Shown piece after piece: positions 1 through 13,600 of a DNA stretch of 64,000 bases. The translations under genes were made by a program, and so were the position numbers. The notes under the pieces are model-generated. The model was not told the DNA's origin, made no database searches, and was given only the letters and a program-made list of their open reading frames with translations. The stretch's first letter is position 1. Each line of letters begins with the position of its first letter. Source of the stretch: Actinernus sp. WN-2022. Lineage: Eukaryota; Cnidaria; Anthozoa; Actiniaria; Actinernidae. The stretch is from the NCBI GenBank assembly GCA_030867875.1, contig JAOWCC010001634.1, positions 31,825,867 through 31,889,866 of the forward strand, in the 5' to 3' direction.

Positions 1-1100
1 GGTTTCAGAGTTCCTAATATTTACAGGTAAATTATTGAACACGGATGAACTGGTATCCTGGAATGTGCCATTTTCAGGTGGGACCTTTAACTGTTTACTG
101 CTGGCTGACCGTAGTGTTCTATTGGGATGTACAATTCTAATGGAAGATAAAGTGGCCAGTGACAAGCTTTAACAAGTGAAATGTTCTGCGTTCTAAGACG
201 GGTAGCCAACAAAGTTTTAAGATATCAGTTCTACTAGCATAAACGATTGAGAACAAAACCAGCAGCAGCAAGTTGGACACGCTGTAAGCGTTTGACAAGA
301 TAGCCAGGAATTGGGTGTAGCACAACATCATTAAAGTCAAGCTTTGGTAAAATGAGACTTTCAACTAAATGCTTCCTAAGCATGAAAGGTGCTAAATGTT
401 TCAGTTTTCTAATAATGGGTAAAACAGAATAACAAGATGATATAGTAGAGTTTACATCATCGGTCCACTTTAAGTGCTGTTGAATTTGTGTCCCGAGAAG
501 GCGAGCAGAAGTCACTCTTTCAAGCTGTTTGCCACTCACAGAGAGACGAATAGTATAGTCATCCAGATTATGAACCCGGGAGAGCTGAGCAGTGGAGAAC
601 AGCATGACTTTCGTTTTTTTGGGATTAAGCACGAGGTTAGAAGCGACGGACCATGATGTTAATTGGTCAAGGGCATATTGTAGCCGGTCCTCGCACTAAC
701 TTTCATGGGCTTGCCGTGAGTGTATATCGTAGTGTCATCGGCATACTGATATGATGTCACCAACTTCATACGATCCGATAGGTCATTAACATACAAGTTA
801 AATAGGACTGGTCCAAGGATTGACCCTTGGGGTACCCCGAACGTAACTTTAATTATTCGAGATGTCCTATCATCAATCTGGACATACTGTGTGCGTCCAG
901 TTAGATAGTTGACAACCCATCTCAAATAGGACTTCGAAAAGCCTTGTTTGTGTAGTTTCACCAGTACGGTTTCATAGGCAACGGTGTCGAATGCCTTTGA
1001 AAAGTCTGCAAGTATCGCCATGGTGACCTCCCCGCGTTTCATAGCACGTATAATGTCATCTCTCATGGCAAGCCAACCAGAGATCTCAATTTGTACCACG
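1..1100 (-). pseudogene. LINE (CR1/Jockey-like) reverse transcriptase, broken 3' part
   Basis: The minus strand encodes the palm and thumb of a non-LTR reverse transcriptase in pieces. The block 1099-659 has the early palm motif FSKAFDTV, then GVPQGSILGP, then the catalytic box YQYADDT. The block 632-234 continues with the LNPKKTKVM segment and downstream thumb, and a third frame (364-137) carries the CWLPVLERRTF region. The frame changes at least twice (near 650 and near 240), so the copy is dead. The 5' part (endonuclease and RT start) is absent beyond 1100, which fits the 5' truncation usual for LINEs. The 3' end lies outside the window. The clade call rests on motif style only. Confidence 0.85.
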
Positions 1101-1874
1101 TGCCGTACTTTGAAATACTCTCTCTGATTGATTAAACATCAGTGTCTGTAATAGTGATATAGGTACTAATATTTTATTAAACAGTTCAGGATCCAAGCGG
1201 GGGAGGTCTCACAACCGATCACTGGCTTCTCCTACTAGTGGCGAAACATGAAGATAAAACTCTTGCCTTGATGCATACAGACCGTCTCACCATTATGGGA
1301 CCTGTTTTTGCACACTGCACTGACACTGCGTATGTCCGTGACGCAAACGTTTATTTTACGGATTCCTCCTGAATAATAATGAGGCCTCAAATTCCTCCAA
1401 TTCGGACTGGACGGGGTTACAAGTCCTCGCAATTATTCCCATTCCTCGGCTGCGCCTCGACCTTGAACTTATTGCGCGGATTTTAAACTCCGTCCAGTCC
1501 TCATTGTCGGCTTTGAAACATCATTTCAAACAGATTGTTTCATCAAAAGCAACAGGCAACAAACCGAAAAGGCCTCTGGGTTATATGAATATTTTTATGA
1601 ATATGTCATGATCAGAGTTGAATTAAAAAAAGTATAAGTTCATAACTTCCGTTTTGGTAAAAATACACGTACTGAATGTACTGGTATCCTTTTCGGTCTT
1701 GGTTTGTTGTATTGATCGGACAACCTTTATGGAAATAGATGTATTAAATGTAGTGGTATCTCTTGAGTGAGTGAATAAACGTTAGTTATTTTTAAATAGT
1801 TAAAATAATTAAAATAGATCAAGTCCTCTTGTTGACAAAGGCGTTCACGTCGCAAATTATTATGAAGCTAAAGC
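1101..1874. other. No gene seen
   Basis: AT-rich sequence without a convincing exon. A short inverted pair (CGGACTGGACGG near 1403 and its complement near 1489) brackets a GC-richer patch and may be a remnant repeat. Confidence 0.4.
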
Positions 1875-2160
1875 CGATGATACACGGTTCAAAATTTATT
1901 GCCAACATGTGAAGCATTTGTTAGCAACAAATGCTGAACCGTGTATTTATACCACGTTCAATGCTGAAATAAGCGAGTCAACATATTGAACGATGTTGCA
2001 GGAAATAGAGACATGCTCTATTCCATTCAACAAGTTGCAACATCGTATCGTTCAACATATTGACTCTCTTCTTTCAACATTCAGCATGGTATGATATACG
2101 GTTCAACATTTGTTGCCAACGGATGTTTCCCATGTCGGCAATAAATGTTGAACTTAATAT
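1875..2160. repeat. Foldback/MITE-like inverted repeat cluster
   Basis: Several arms pair with each other: ATACACGGTTCA near 1880, TGAACCGTGTAT near 1936, a second ATACGGTTCAACATTTG near 2096, and the pair around 1985 and 2045 containing CAACATATTGA in both orientations. The motif CAACATTTGTTGCCAAC and its complement recur. This looks like two nested palindromic MITEs. No target duplication could be fixed. Confidence 0.6.
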
Positions 2161-2263
2161 TGATCCATTTCAGGCGGCGAACGTGTCATGCACTAAACCT
2201 ATTGTTTCTGCTCATTAGAATTGGGTTTGGCGCACGAGAAGGAAGACATCTCATGCTCCGAAC

Positions 2264-2392
2264 TTAAGGCTGGTTCTCATATAATCGTCCCTATCGCTTG
2301 AACCTTTTGTTCGGTGTGAATCGAAGCGTAAATTAATATGCAGAACAAAAGAATCAAACGATCGGGACGATTATATGAGAACCAGCCTTTAA
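2264..2392. mobile_element. 129-bp MITE with TTAA target duplication
   Basis: Near-perfect hairpin. The left arm starts TTAAGGCTGGTTCTCATA and the right arm ends with the complement, ...TATGAGAACCAGCCTTTAA. The arms stay paired for about 30 bases through AATCGTCCC/GGGACGATT. The TTAA at both ends is the signature of piggyBac-type insertion. No coding capacity. Confidence 0.75.
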
Positions 2393-3146
2393 TAACATCA
2401 AGTTCGCCGTGGGAATAACTAGGTGATTCAGAGGGCGAGCCAATTGTAGAGAACAGGGAATCTGGTTCTGGATTTAAATTTTAAGGTTGCATAATTTATG
2501 CATAAAGTTCGGCGCATGAAAAGAGGAATGTTTGAGTCAACTCCACTCCAGTGTCGCATATTAATGAGTATGATCTGGGAACACTGAACATTTTTCAAGA
2601 GAACCAAAATATTTAATCGGTCAAAAGTTTAATCCATGATTAAAACTAATCTGGATTCCAGAAACTTAGGCGTGTATAATTTGATCGTGTATGGATAATT
2701 TTCTATATGTATATTAAATACATCAATACATAATTATTATTATTATTATTATGCACAGCAGCGTAGGGCTGAGACTAGACACGTAATGATGTATTAATAA
2801 TATTGTACACGGTCTAATTGGCATCCACAAGTTACGTTTTCTCTGCCCAGCTTACAAACGAACGAGGCAGAGCCACGCATTTAAGTTTCGCATTCCACCG
2901 TTCTCTTAAGACTGCTTTAAATATTCTTTTTTTTCCAGAACAATTAAGCAATGGAATACATTATCTAAAGGGGTCGCAGAGGCCACAACTATATTAACGC
3001 TTTCAAAACTAACCTTTGTAAACTAAGATAGCATATACTAGCTCTTTATATTGCATTGTCCCAGCCATGCACCTCTGCATAATACTCCGATCGGAGTGCG
3101 CAGAGTATGTATTAGGATACGTTTATGCCTCTGTTATGTATAGCAA
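2393..3146. other. No gene seen; (TTA)n microsatellite
   Basis: AT-rich spacer downstream of the minus-strand coiled-coil gene. It contains a short (TTA)n run near 2732-2752 and nothing else that can be supported. Confidence 0.4.
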
Positions 3147-6100
3147 TCAAGTATGTATTTTAAAATCCAGCAAGTGACTCATCACTCGAGTTCCACGTAC
3201 TTTACCCTCCAGCTTGAATTTCGTATCAGGATCCAGTTTGTTATCTTCCACCATCAAGTCCCGGACGTCTCCAATGCATTCTACAAGAAGGCTAATTCTT
3301 TTTTCCGTTTCTCTCCTGATGATTTCGATGTGTCTGTCATAGGCAGGCTTTAGAAACTCCAAGCCTACTCTAAGATCTTCAACCTCTCCCTGCGAGGGAA
3401 AATGAATGAATAGTTGTAAATGGATTTTGCATCTACTCTTTTTTGATGATGTGATAAGCTATCTAGATGTATTTAATATGTGACTTCGCTGGACTAAACT
3501 TGCCTTTGCTACCTTTGTATATTAAAATGCCAGCATATGAGCCCAATTTTGTATTGATTCAAATCGATTCTACATCAAGTAAATACTTGAATAGCAAAAT
3601 AGTTCTTAAATTTGAGTGCTGAGTCAATGAGTTATAAAGATTTATATTTCGAATAGGCTAAACATGGCGGCTTCTGTCATTTATTTCTTCTTGTGAAAGA
3701 AACTTTCTTATTAGGACATAATATTTGATAAAATCACTAATATAAGCTTCAAATATGAGATGGTGTTTATAAAATGCCATTTATCTCTACACATTGTTGT
3801 ATAATAATAAGTGCCCTGTTTTACGAAATACTGAAACCTTGATAAGTAATACAAGCGCACTGAGTCAAAGCTGAATCGCACGAGTGCGTTTGCGAAATCA
3901 GACACTGACTGGCTGCGTGGTGATTCAGAGTGGAATCACCAATGTAGACTACGCGCGCTATTTATAACTTAGCAAAATATCAACTTTAAGTAATTCATCG
4001 GACTATGCGATTCAAGGAAAATCGCCTGCCCGACTCGGTAATTCCACGTTAAATTGCACTCGAAAACCCGATACGCGACTCGGGCGATAAAGGTTTTCTT
4101 GTGCAATTTAAACGTGAATTACCTCGTCAGGCATGCATGTTATTTTCCTATAGAGTCTGACGCAACATTCAAATCGATGTAGAATCGATTCAAATGATAA
4201 AAAATGCCGGCTCATATGCACTAACTCTCACCATCCAGTTTTAGGTATGCGTACCGTTACGGCCTATATAGGATTGGACACCACATCACGTATGCATATT
4301 GCTCCTGTCGTTTCTCTTTCACCACCTTTACTGAACATAATAAATCCTAGTATGTAGAGATGTACAACTTAGGGCGCGTTCGACTGGTCATATTCCGGAA
4401 TAAGGATATATGGAACATTCCCTGGTAATCACTGGTTCAGGCACATGTTGCACTGTAAGCTACAACTGCTTGCTGACATAATTTATGATATTCAGGATAT
4501 GTACATTCAGTATTCTAGTGGCTAAACATCCCAATACAAGCGATTCGTAGTGATTTTTCTGTGTATTCTTATTCCGTAATATTGTTAGCCGAATGAACCT
4601 TAAATATGTGTAATGTTTCGTTATATTTTGATTTAACTGTCACTTAATTGCCTGACCAATTATTTCCGAACCGAGTTGAATATCATGTCTTCAGTGAACC
4701 GAGCTCGGAGGCTACCATTATGATAGGGGATGGGGTGGAACACGAAGGGAAAGTTCCCCCTCCTCCTCCTGGGGTCGCCACCCAAGCTATGCGGCACATC
4801 ATATGCATAACTAAAGTATCAAGGTGGGGTTAGTGGGTGTGGCTGTATCGCCATAAAGCAATGTATGACTCGCCTCTTTCTTGCTTAACGTCTGGTGAAG
4901 AAAAGCCTCCGTGGCTTTCATCTGTTTTAGCTGACTTTCCAGTTTCCTGTTATCTCGCTCTAACTTTTCTACCCTAAAAACAGTCGTAACACAACACAAA
5001 ATAAAATGTGAAGTAAATATATAGTCACACTTGAGGCTTGAGTGGCTTTATCATAGTGACAGAAATGGTCACATCAGTTACACATTTTAAATAAATAAAA
5101 TAAAATGAACAACAATTGTACTTTAGTACGTGCTGATCATAGAATGGGTCTACTAATCGGGCACACTCTCAATCGAATTGAATTTTAGGTTGCTTTTTGA
5201 GGTTTACACGACAAGTACGGCACTCCAAACAGGCGGACGGAGACTACCTTTTCACATGGTCTCAGTATCCCTATAGAATTTAGGGCACGCGTACCCAGAA
5301 CATTGCCATTTACAAGACAAATAAGGGTGCCGTGCAGAAACATGCATTTGGGCACGCGTACCAAAAATGTAAAATTTAGGAGTGCCGTGCACAAAATGGT
5401 TGTCGAGTAAACTGAGCTTAATTTGAAATCTAGAACTTATTTTCAGGAGGTTGCGTCACGAACGGAACCGGTCTCAGTGGGAAGAAAGGTCACAGCTATA
5501 CCAGTTGCTTTGCATAAAGTAATAGAAGTACAAGGACTACAGCAAAGCTGGTCGAACAACATTCAAGTATATACGATAATATTGCGAAATCAATGAAACA
5601 GATGCACCTTGGGTTCCAGAGGCTTCACGAAATAAGAGAAGAAAAACAAGGCCTGTAATGCAGTGTTATTCGTTGAGAATATCACTTCCATGCGCTGAGT
5701 TTCAAATCAACAAAACACATCAAACCGGTTTTGCTGGGTCATTCGGCCAATGAAAATTATCGTTACATCCAGCACTCACAGTTGCGCCTGGTAATGCGTA
5801 GATTATCCAATCAGGGACGAGGTTCAAATTCTAAACTTAACGTTCGCATGGAAGTGAGATTCTCAACGGATTACACTGGAGGCTTTACTTCTCCTTCTCT
5901 TCTCTCTCTCTTGCGTCTTCAGTCGCCTTTAATTTTTTTCGAGCTTCTGGCAGCCAGGGTAAAACAGATGATGTACTAGTTTCATCATATTAACAACGCT
6001 CATACTTAGGTATTATATCCCTTCCTTGTCTTTGTAGTTCTGTTTCTAGCGATGCATTTTGTTCTTTCAGTCCGTCCACTTCGTCTTGAAGCTCAATTCT

Positions 6101-6648
6101 CTGCACAACGGAAAAATGGAAATGTTAAAATATCAGATTCAAACACAAGATAGCCTGATAGGCATGAACTGGGAGTACTGGGTTGATTGCCGTTTACACA
6201 TATCAGGTTATTTGTTTGTTTGTTAAAACAGTTATCGAGAAACTGTCGTGAGCAGTTGAAACCGTGTAAAAACTAGGCTTTTTGTCGACTCTATAAGTGC
6301 TGTGGAGTCTTCTTTGAAAAAGGAAAAGTTGCAGGTTTGGAGTAAGTTTAAACCGTTGGAACAAGATTAAGTGCGAAATTTAAAAGAATGCAAAGGACAA
6401 AATAAATTATAGTTTAAACTATTCATTAATTATTACATGCAGGTATGTTTTATGTAATCATTGTTTCTATTGTTTGTAATTAAGAGTACTGTTGACATTT
6501 CAAGTGGATTTTGAAACCCAGGTCGAACCGGTGACTCGTGACTCGTGTGTAGCACTAATATTTCAGTTACCTTGATAGCGCGATCTTTTGCATTCCATTT
6601 TCCCTCCGCTAATCTGCATTTCTTCTTCCCCTTTCGATTCTCAGCCAT
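3147..6648 (-). CDS. Small spliced coiled-coil protein (host gene)
   Basis: Not recognised as a named family. Four exons can be read on the minus strand. Exon 1 (6648-6571) starts ATG, is rich in Lys, and ends with donor AAG|GTAACT. Exon 2 (6100-6006) follows acceptor TTGTGCAG and encodes a heptad-rich coiled coil (ELQDEVDGLKEQNASLETEL); it ends in phase 2 at AA|GTATGA. Exon 3 (from 4973) follows TTTTTTAG, restores the frame as Lys-Val-Glu-Lys and continues the coiled coil (LERDNRKLESQLKQMKATEA). The last exon (3389-3147) follows CCCTCGCAG and encodes about 80 residues ending at TGA. Phases agree across introns 1 and 2. The donor of exon 3 was not found, so an extra exon may lie between 3.4 and 4.8 kb. 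The protein would be about 190 residues, mostly helical. Confidence 0.65.
4024..4135. repeat. Imperfect hairpin inside an intron
   Basis: The arm GCCTGCCCGACTCGGTAATT (about 4026) pairs with AATTACCTCGTCAGGC (about 4118). The inner parts also pair (GTTAAATTGCAC with GTGCAATTTAAAC). Probably a short foldback MITE in the coiled-coil gene. Confidence 0.55.
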
Positions 6649-6689
6649 TTTCCAGGAAGTAATAAGCGAACTCACTAGAAAATTTGGTC

Positions 6690-6805
6690 GTTACTAATGC
6701 TTATGGGATTTTCTGTTGATAGCTTACGTGATAAAATGTGTTTGTTCGTTAATATACGCGCGCGCAACAACGCTGTAACGTCACAGCTGCGCGCGACGTC
6801 AAGCA
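6690..6805 (-). promoter_or_regulatory. CpG-rich probable promoter of the coiled-coil gene
   Basis: A short CpG-dense patch (CGCGCGCGCAACAACGC, later GCGCGCGACGTCAAG) sits 50-150 bases upstream of the exon-1 ATG in an otherwise AT-rich region. It holds two half-CRE (ACGTCA) sites. Position and composition suggest a core promoter; no TATA box is evident. Confidence 0.35.
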
Positions 6806-6809
6806 TTGA

Positions 6810-7600
6810 TCAAAACTCGAATGTAAACACCAAAAATAATCATGCATAATAAGCTTATTTAATCAGCTTTCGATAATAGGAGGAAAACCAGACTGAATTT
6901 TTTTCAAGGCGTAAAAATATGTCACTTTTAGAAAAGAAAAGAGAGAGAAAAATTAGAGGTTTTAAGTTTCATAACTCACATGCGCTCTTAATTATCAGTC
7001 ATGTGCACTCTCATGGTCGTTTGACTGGGCCTTGATGGAAAGATTCCCTTTTCGATTTGAACGCCACTAAGTTATCGTTCAAGTGAGAAGTGACTGATCA
7101 CTTTTACACCTTCAGTTCTGAGTGAAATCAAGAGCATTATTTATTTTCGTCCTTTAGAGTCCTCGGAATATACTCGTTAAAACGGGTACTCCGGGTAAAA
7201 ATGCGAGTCTGAATCGTATTATTTTATACATATTTCCCGTGTAAAATTAAAGAGAACTGAATACTTGTGCCTACAATTTATCCATTTTATAGAGAAGGGA
7301 TTGAAGTTATATTAACGCGTCTGATCTGATCTTTTCATGGAACTGAATATCTTGAACTCTTGGATAATATTCATATGAATACCGAGTGGTTTCATGGTAC
7401 GGGTGTCGGTATAAATATTATTTGGTATCGGAACTAAAATTCTAATAATGTTTGATATTTTGAGAAAAGTATTGATTCTAAAAGAATTAGTTCGTAGAAA
7501 TCAAGTCTTATGGGCCTAGAACTAATTCGGAATCCTTTACGTTTAGCCTCATGCATTTTCTTTAGACCTGTCAGTAAGGCTTGCTAAAACGTTGAAGCAG
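6810..7600. other. No gene seen
   Basis: Intergenic stretch between the divergently transcribed coiled-coil gene and Cys-rich gene A. No repeat or exon could be supported. Confidence 0.4.
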
Positions 7601-7618
7601 TTGAAGCTCAATTGCAAG

Positions 7619-10600
7619 ATGAAGGCAGTGCTCGTGGTCTTCCTTATGGCTTTTGCTGTTGTTTATACACAGGTACGGCTGTAAAATCACTCATATGCGG
7701 TATTGTTTCGATCATCATGCAGCTAGTTTCTTTCTCTCTGGTCGTAGCTCATATGTTATCAGTAAACTGGTACTCAGAAAATCAGAGAAAGCGTTAAACT
7801 GGTCTAAATGAATACTATATCTCTCACTAACGACTTTCTTGCTTATACAATGCAGATTATCTCTAGAAATGAGACTATTTGCAAAGAAAGACAAGATATA
7901 AACGACTTGCAAAACCCTCTAGCTTTATATTAAAATTGACATTTGTATTATAAGATTAAAAAAATTGTTTAGTAGTCTATAAAACGCTGCGTGCATAGAA
8001 AGAGTTTAAGCACTTACTATTTAGCCTTTATAGAAAGGAGTTTTTATCATTACCTTATGCGTTTCGCTCTTTCTTTCTTTCTTTCTTAGTTGACCTCTTG
8101 GTAAAGTCTAAACTCTCAAAACCAGTTGAATTATTCGAAAATAAATCAAGAGAATAGGGGACTAAGCGGTCGACAGCGACCTTGTCAATACAAGAAATGG
8201 TGCTAGTACAATATGCATGGAAAGAGCGAGCGTAAATTAGTAACCAAGGCAAGTAAAAACTTGTCTTTACTTCATATACATGTATATATGAATCTAAACT
8301 GACTTGCCTTGGCTACTAATTTTCACAACCTCTTTCCACTTTCTGGTATACGTACTAGCACAAGCATGGCGACCTCGACAGTTTAGAAGAAATTGCGCTA
8401 AATTTTCACTATTGTCATTATTTTTGCTTCATATCTGTTAAGCGTTCAGTGCAGAGGGTTTTCAAACATTTGGATTCTTATAGCCTTCGGGAAAGACGCT
8501 GAGCCGAGCTGTCATGAAAATTCCAAAATCCTTTAACTCCGACACAAAACACCTAAGAATCTAAGAATTCTTAGGTGATCGAGCTCATATCATGAGCTGA
8601 ACTATAGGAGGCTTACACTAACATTGTTTTATGATATTGGCGTGGAAAGGTGAACGTTAACAAGTGCAATGAAGAAGAAAAGGAGAGAAAAGAAAAATGG
8701 GCAGAAGGCACTGTCGTTAATTATCATCAGTTTGCTCAAAAGTTTAGAATGTTCACTATGAGGAGCTTAGGCCTCTAAAAAATACGTCTCCGCCATATTT
8801 AAGAAGCGTTATGTTCTGTCAGTCATTTCCATTAATGCTTCTGAAATTGCTTCATAATAAACAGAAGCAATATGGCGGAAGAAGGAGCACCGGTTATTGT
8901 CGAAGATACCAACCATTCCGTTAGAACAAAAAAAATAGCTACAGAAAAAAGGTTCCTGAACCATTTATTTCTTTACCTGCCGGTATTTGCAGTGTGTTTT
9001 GGGAGAACAGTATCGCACTAACCCCAAAGGCATATATTAATTTGAATTTTGCGCCGTCTGTTGGCGAACAATGGCACTTGGTTTTCCTCTATCTTGTCTG
9101 CTCTAGAACGACTGTATTTATACCTGAGCCTTCAGGACTTGATGAGCCCGGTCTTCCTTATTTCAATAGTCATGCGCTTTTTTTTGCAATGACTAACCAG
9201 TTAAGACATTCATGTGCGTGTAATCAATGGCGGACTTTGTATATCAGTGATTTCCTAACTCGGCTAAATAGAACTAGCATCCGAGGCAGTTTTTCTCCTT
9301 AAAAATACCAAAGAAAGTGCACAAAACTTTCATTCATGTATATACTTTACTATGATGTGTGACAAAATGCCTACACTTTATAACAAAGTATGATGTGATC
9401 TTTGAAAGTGCGATCCCTATAGCCGCCGGAAGACCACCGCATATTATAAAACTGACTACAACCTCGAACTCTTTTTTCCGGTTGTTCGAGTGACTCACGC
9501 ACTGATTTCTGTATTCATATATTCTTTGATTGATCCATGAAGTAAGTATGAAGTTTACACAGCGAAGAAAAAAGGAAGAAAACAAGTTTGTTTTGGTCAC
9601 AGCGGATTACAATGAAGTTCAAACGGTTGTACATGACTAAATACAGAGCCGATTAGATAACTTTATATCTTGAAAGATACAATTAATACACTGCATGTTT
9701 ATTCCTACTCAGAAAATGATTATTGTTATTTAATTTTCCAGTGAGAAAATAGAATAGGAAATAATGCAGCTGCTCAAAGGTTAGGGTTATAGGAACTGCA
9801 TTTCACTAAAGGTTTACGGCAGGGTTCAAACGAAAGAGCTAGCGAAATCAAATAACTTTATCATATCGGAAAGATATGAGTAGACCGAGCAACGAATCTC
9901 TCAGGAATACCATGTTTCCGGCTCCCGATGCTCCAAGAGAAAAGGCGAATCTGTGTTAGCTGATATTAAATGGTTTAAAAAATGTCATGCTTCGCTTTCT
10001 GGATCTAGCTTGTACGGTGGCCCAGAGGTACAAAACACAACACAGATGTATAAAACACATTTGACAATCGCAAAACACAATTGAAGGATTCAGTGCACAA
10101 CACTAAGAATTGAAAACACAAAGAAGCTTGTGTAAAACACATTCAAAACTATCGAAACACATTTAACAACACCAAAACACATTTAGAAATGCCAAAACAC
10201 AATTGCAAAACTCGAAACACATTTGGAAACCAAAGAGGGGGAGTGGGTACTACTGTGGTGGGCTGCTGACCAGCAATATCTGTTGGCTTGTTGTTATGAA
10301 AAATGGCGGACATGCTCGGTTTATTATAAGTTATTCCACACTACTAAGGTAGAGCGGTTTTAGTTAGTTTACAAGATGAAATGCGAAACTTGCAATGCAG
10401 ATGTTTTAGAGTCATTTCGATTTTGCCACAAATGTGGAAAATCGCTCAAGAAAACTGAAACGGCGGCCGAACAACAACCATCTGTGTCGAAAGCACCGGG
10501 CAAAGCTTTGTCTACTTTCGAAGATTTTCGTAAGAGATTATCTTCACAGAGGCAAGAAAGTATCAAGGACAAAGGGAAAAAGAAGAAAACAGACACCCCT

Positions 10601-13600
10601 AGCGAGGTCATGATGAATATTGGGCGCATTTAGCTGTTAAATGGAGACCTGAAACCTGTGAAGGGGAAGATAATGATCGTTCGTGTTCCTGTTTCAATAA
10701 GGAAATTCGAACTGTTGAGGAAAGGCATAGAGAAGCACGCCGCTCATGACCGCACTTTTCATCTGAGGGTACACAAATATATTTATGACGTCATAATGAC
10801 GTATACAAAAAATGGGGCTTCAATTCAAAGCTGTTATACTCAAAAAAAAAAAAAAATATCTAAAAAGAACACGTTGTTATTACTAAAGAGATCTATTATT
10901 GTGCAAAATATGATGTACCAGTATTTCGAACTGTAAAAGTTAAAACAAGCGACATTTTCATAAATGGTTTTATGCTATTTATTTCCCGCCAATTTTTAGC
11001 GGGAAAATTACCAAAATTCAAACTTTAATAACTTTCGTTTACTTCAACCGATCGATATCGGGTTTTCGATTATTTCATTCTCATGAACAAGAGATTTTAA
11101 AAAGATATAATAAAACGTTTTTAGAGGTAATAAAAATTTAGAAGAAACCTATTAGAAAAGGATATATGACGTCATTGTGACGTCATAATGATGGCTATAT
11201 TAGGTTAACTTATCAGACTATGTTTTGGTTACACTCCTTTATACACCTACCAAAATTAATTCTTTTATGTCGAAAACTTTTCAATATATATAAAACCCGC
11301 CGTTTTTACGATCATTTGTGCCCGGCGTGGGATCATGATCAACCTAGTACTAGTACTCATAGTGGTGATTGGCAGCAGGAGTCCTCCTTCTCTAGCACCA
11401 TCAAGGATTCAACTACTACAAGAACTGCTAAGATTCAGACTCTGTCAGATATGTTTCCAGCCAGTGGTGAGCAGGAGATAGTGACTGCTTTAGATACCAC
11501 ACAGTCACTTGAGGAAGCTATTCACCCTATTTTAAATGGTAGTAACTCCCTTAATGATGCATATATGCTTCCTTAATGAGTGCAAATGTGGATGATTTCG
11601 ATTTCAATAGTGATGATGACTGGCACGTCCAAGATTTTGATAGTGAAGCAACCACCTTCACATCAGATGATTCTCCTCTGGAGAAGTTGAAAGAGTTGAA
11701 AGAAGCTGAGCTTAAAAGTGAAGAATTTCTACGCTTGAAAGTGAGACGGGATGCTATTTGGGACGATACCCTCCTAAAATTGAGTCGTCTTCAGCCAGGG
11801 GAACTGAAGAAGCAAGTTAAAGTGCAGTTCATCGGTGAACCGGCTGTAGATCAGGGTGGACCTTCACGTGAATTCTATACTTTAATAAATTCTGCAGCTC
11901 AAGCAAAGTTGATGTCATATGGTGTTTTCAGGCATAACATTTCATCCCTGGCCAAGAAAGAATTTTTTGCATTTGGCCAGCTGACAGCCATTGGCCTTCT
12001 GCAAGGTTCTCCTGGCCCTAAGTGCTTTAGCAAGTCATCACTAGAGTATACATTCTATCTGGAAAAATAGATGATCTCCTGCCAACATTGGATGAGGTAC
12101 CCTATGCTGAAGTCAAGCGGTTCCTCAAAAATCTCGATGCCATTACAGATGCTCAGGGGCGTTAAGGCATGGGTCTCCAATATGGCCGCCGCAAATCAAG
12201 AGGGGGTGGTCTATCTCTTTGTGCTTGTGAGATATAATCTTGACACTTTGACATATTTGATAAAGTCACAACCTTAACACATTTTTGTGACCGTTTCCAT
12301 GGAAATGTGTAATGTGACCTTTGAACTTTAATTTTAAGAAAAATTGGGAAAAGGCTCCTGGAGGTCGGTAAAGGTTGTTGATATAGTAGATATTTTCATG
12401 CAAATGAATCAAGGTTAGTGCACACTTCGGTGCTCCAATTTGAAAAGTTGGTTATTATTGGAATGTTTGTTAATTCGGTGGAAAGTTGAGGATATCAAAT
12501 TTCATATTTGCCGTAAATTGCCTTCCCCTTAAAATAACCAACTTTTCAAATTGGAGCAGGAAAGTGTGCACTAACCTTGATTCACTTGCATGAAAATACT
12601 CACTATATTAACAACTTTTACCGACCTCCAGGAGGCTTTTCCCAATTTTCCTTAAAATTAGAGTTCAAAGGTCACATTACACATTTCCATGGAAACTGTC
12701 ACAAAAATGTGTTAAGGTTGTGACTTTATCAAATCTGTCAAAGTGTCAAGATTATATCTCACAAGCACAAAGAGATAGACCACCCCCTTTTGGTTTGCGG
12801 CGGCCATATTTAAATAGTTTGAGACCCATGCCTTAATGCCCCTGAGTGATGAAGAATTCAAACGTATGGCCTCCTTTGGCTGTGAATTCAGGTTTGAGGC
12901 AGGGTACTCCAAACCATTTGTTCACCTGAATGAGAAAGAGGAGTTATTCAGGTGCATTTGTTTGCATTATACTGTGTTGTCCTCCATCACAGAAATTAAT
13001 CAATTCATTGATGGCCTCAAAACTTGCAATGTATTGAACTTGGTACGAGAAAATCCTGAAATAATTAAAAAGGTATTTCAAGTATCAAAGCAGCTAACAG
13101 CTGAACAGATTGATGACATATTTGATCCAGTGTACAGCCTCAAGGAGAGCAACAGGTACAGAGTTGAACAGAATATTGTATTCAACTTTAACCAGTACCT
13201 GGAAGATGTCGAGCAAGGGAATATCAAAACCCAAGTGGAGGGAAAGGATATGGTCATCATGCTCAAGCATGTCCTACAGTTTATAACTAGAGCTGAAGAT
13301 ATCCCAGCCATTGGCTTCACCCCTCGGCCCACATTGCATTTTTCACATGATGTTCTATCAAAGAGAAAGATGACTACAAACACTTGTGCAAATATTTTAA
13401 GAATCCCTGTTGCAAACATGTCTGACTATTCACAGTTTTCTGATGAATTCACCTTCTGTATGATGAATTCTCCTGGTTTTGGTGTCATATAACCCATAAC
13501 AATGAATTTTAGAAAACAAGAGAGCAAACATGCTAACATGGCTTGTGCAATGTATGTGTGCATAGTCATGCATTTTATCATTAGTATATCATGATGTTTT

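Noticed and set aside
8994..9600. ORFs of 102 and 88 codons on opposite strands
   Set aside because: No motifs, no splice context, ordinary AT-rich intronic DNA.
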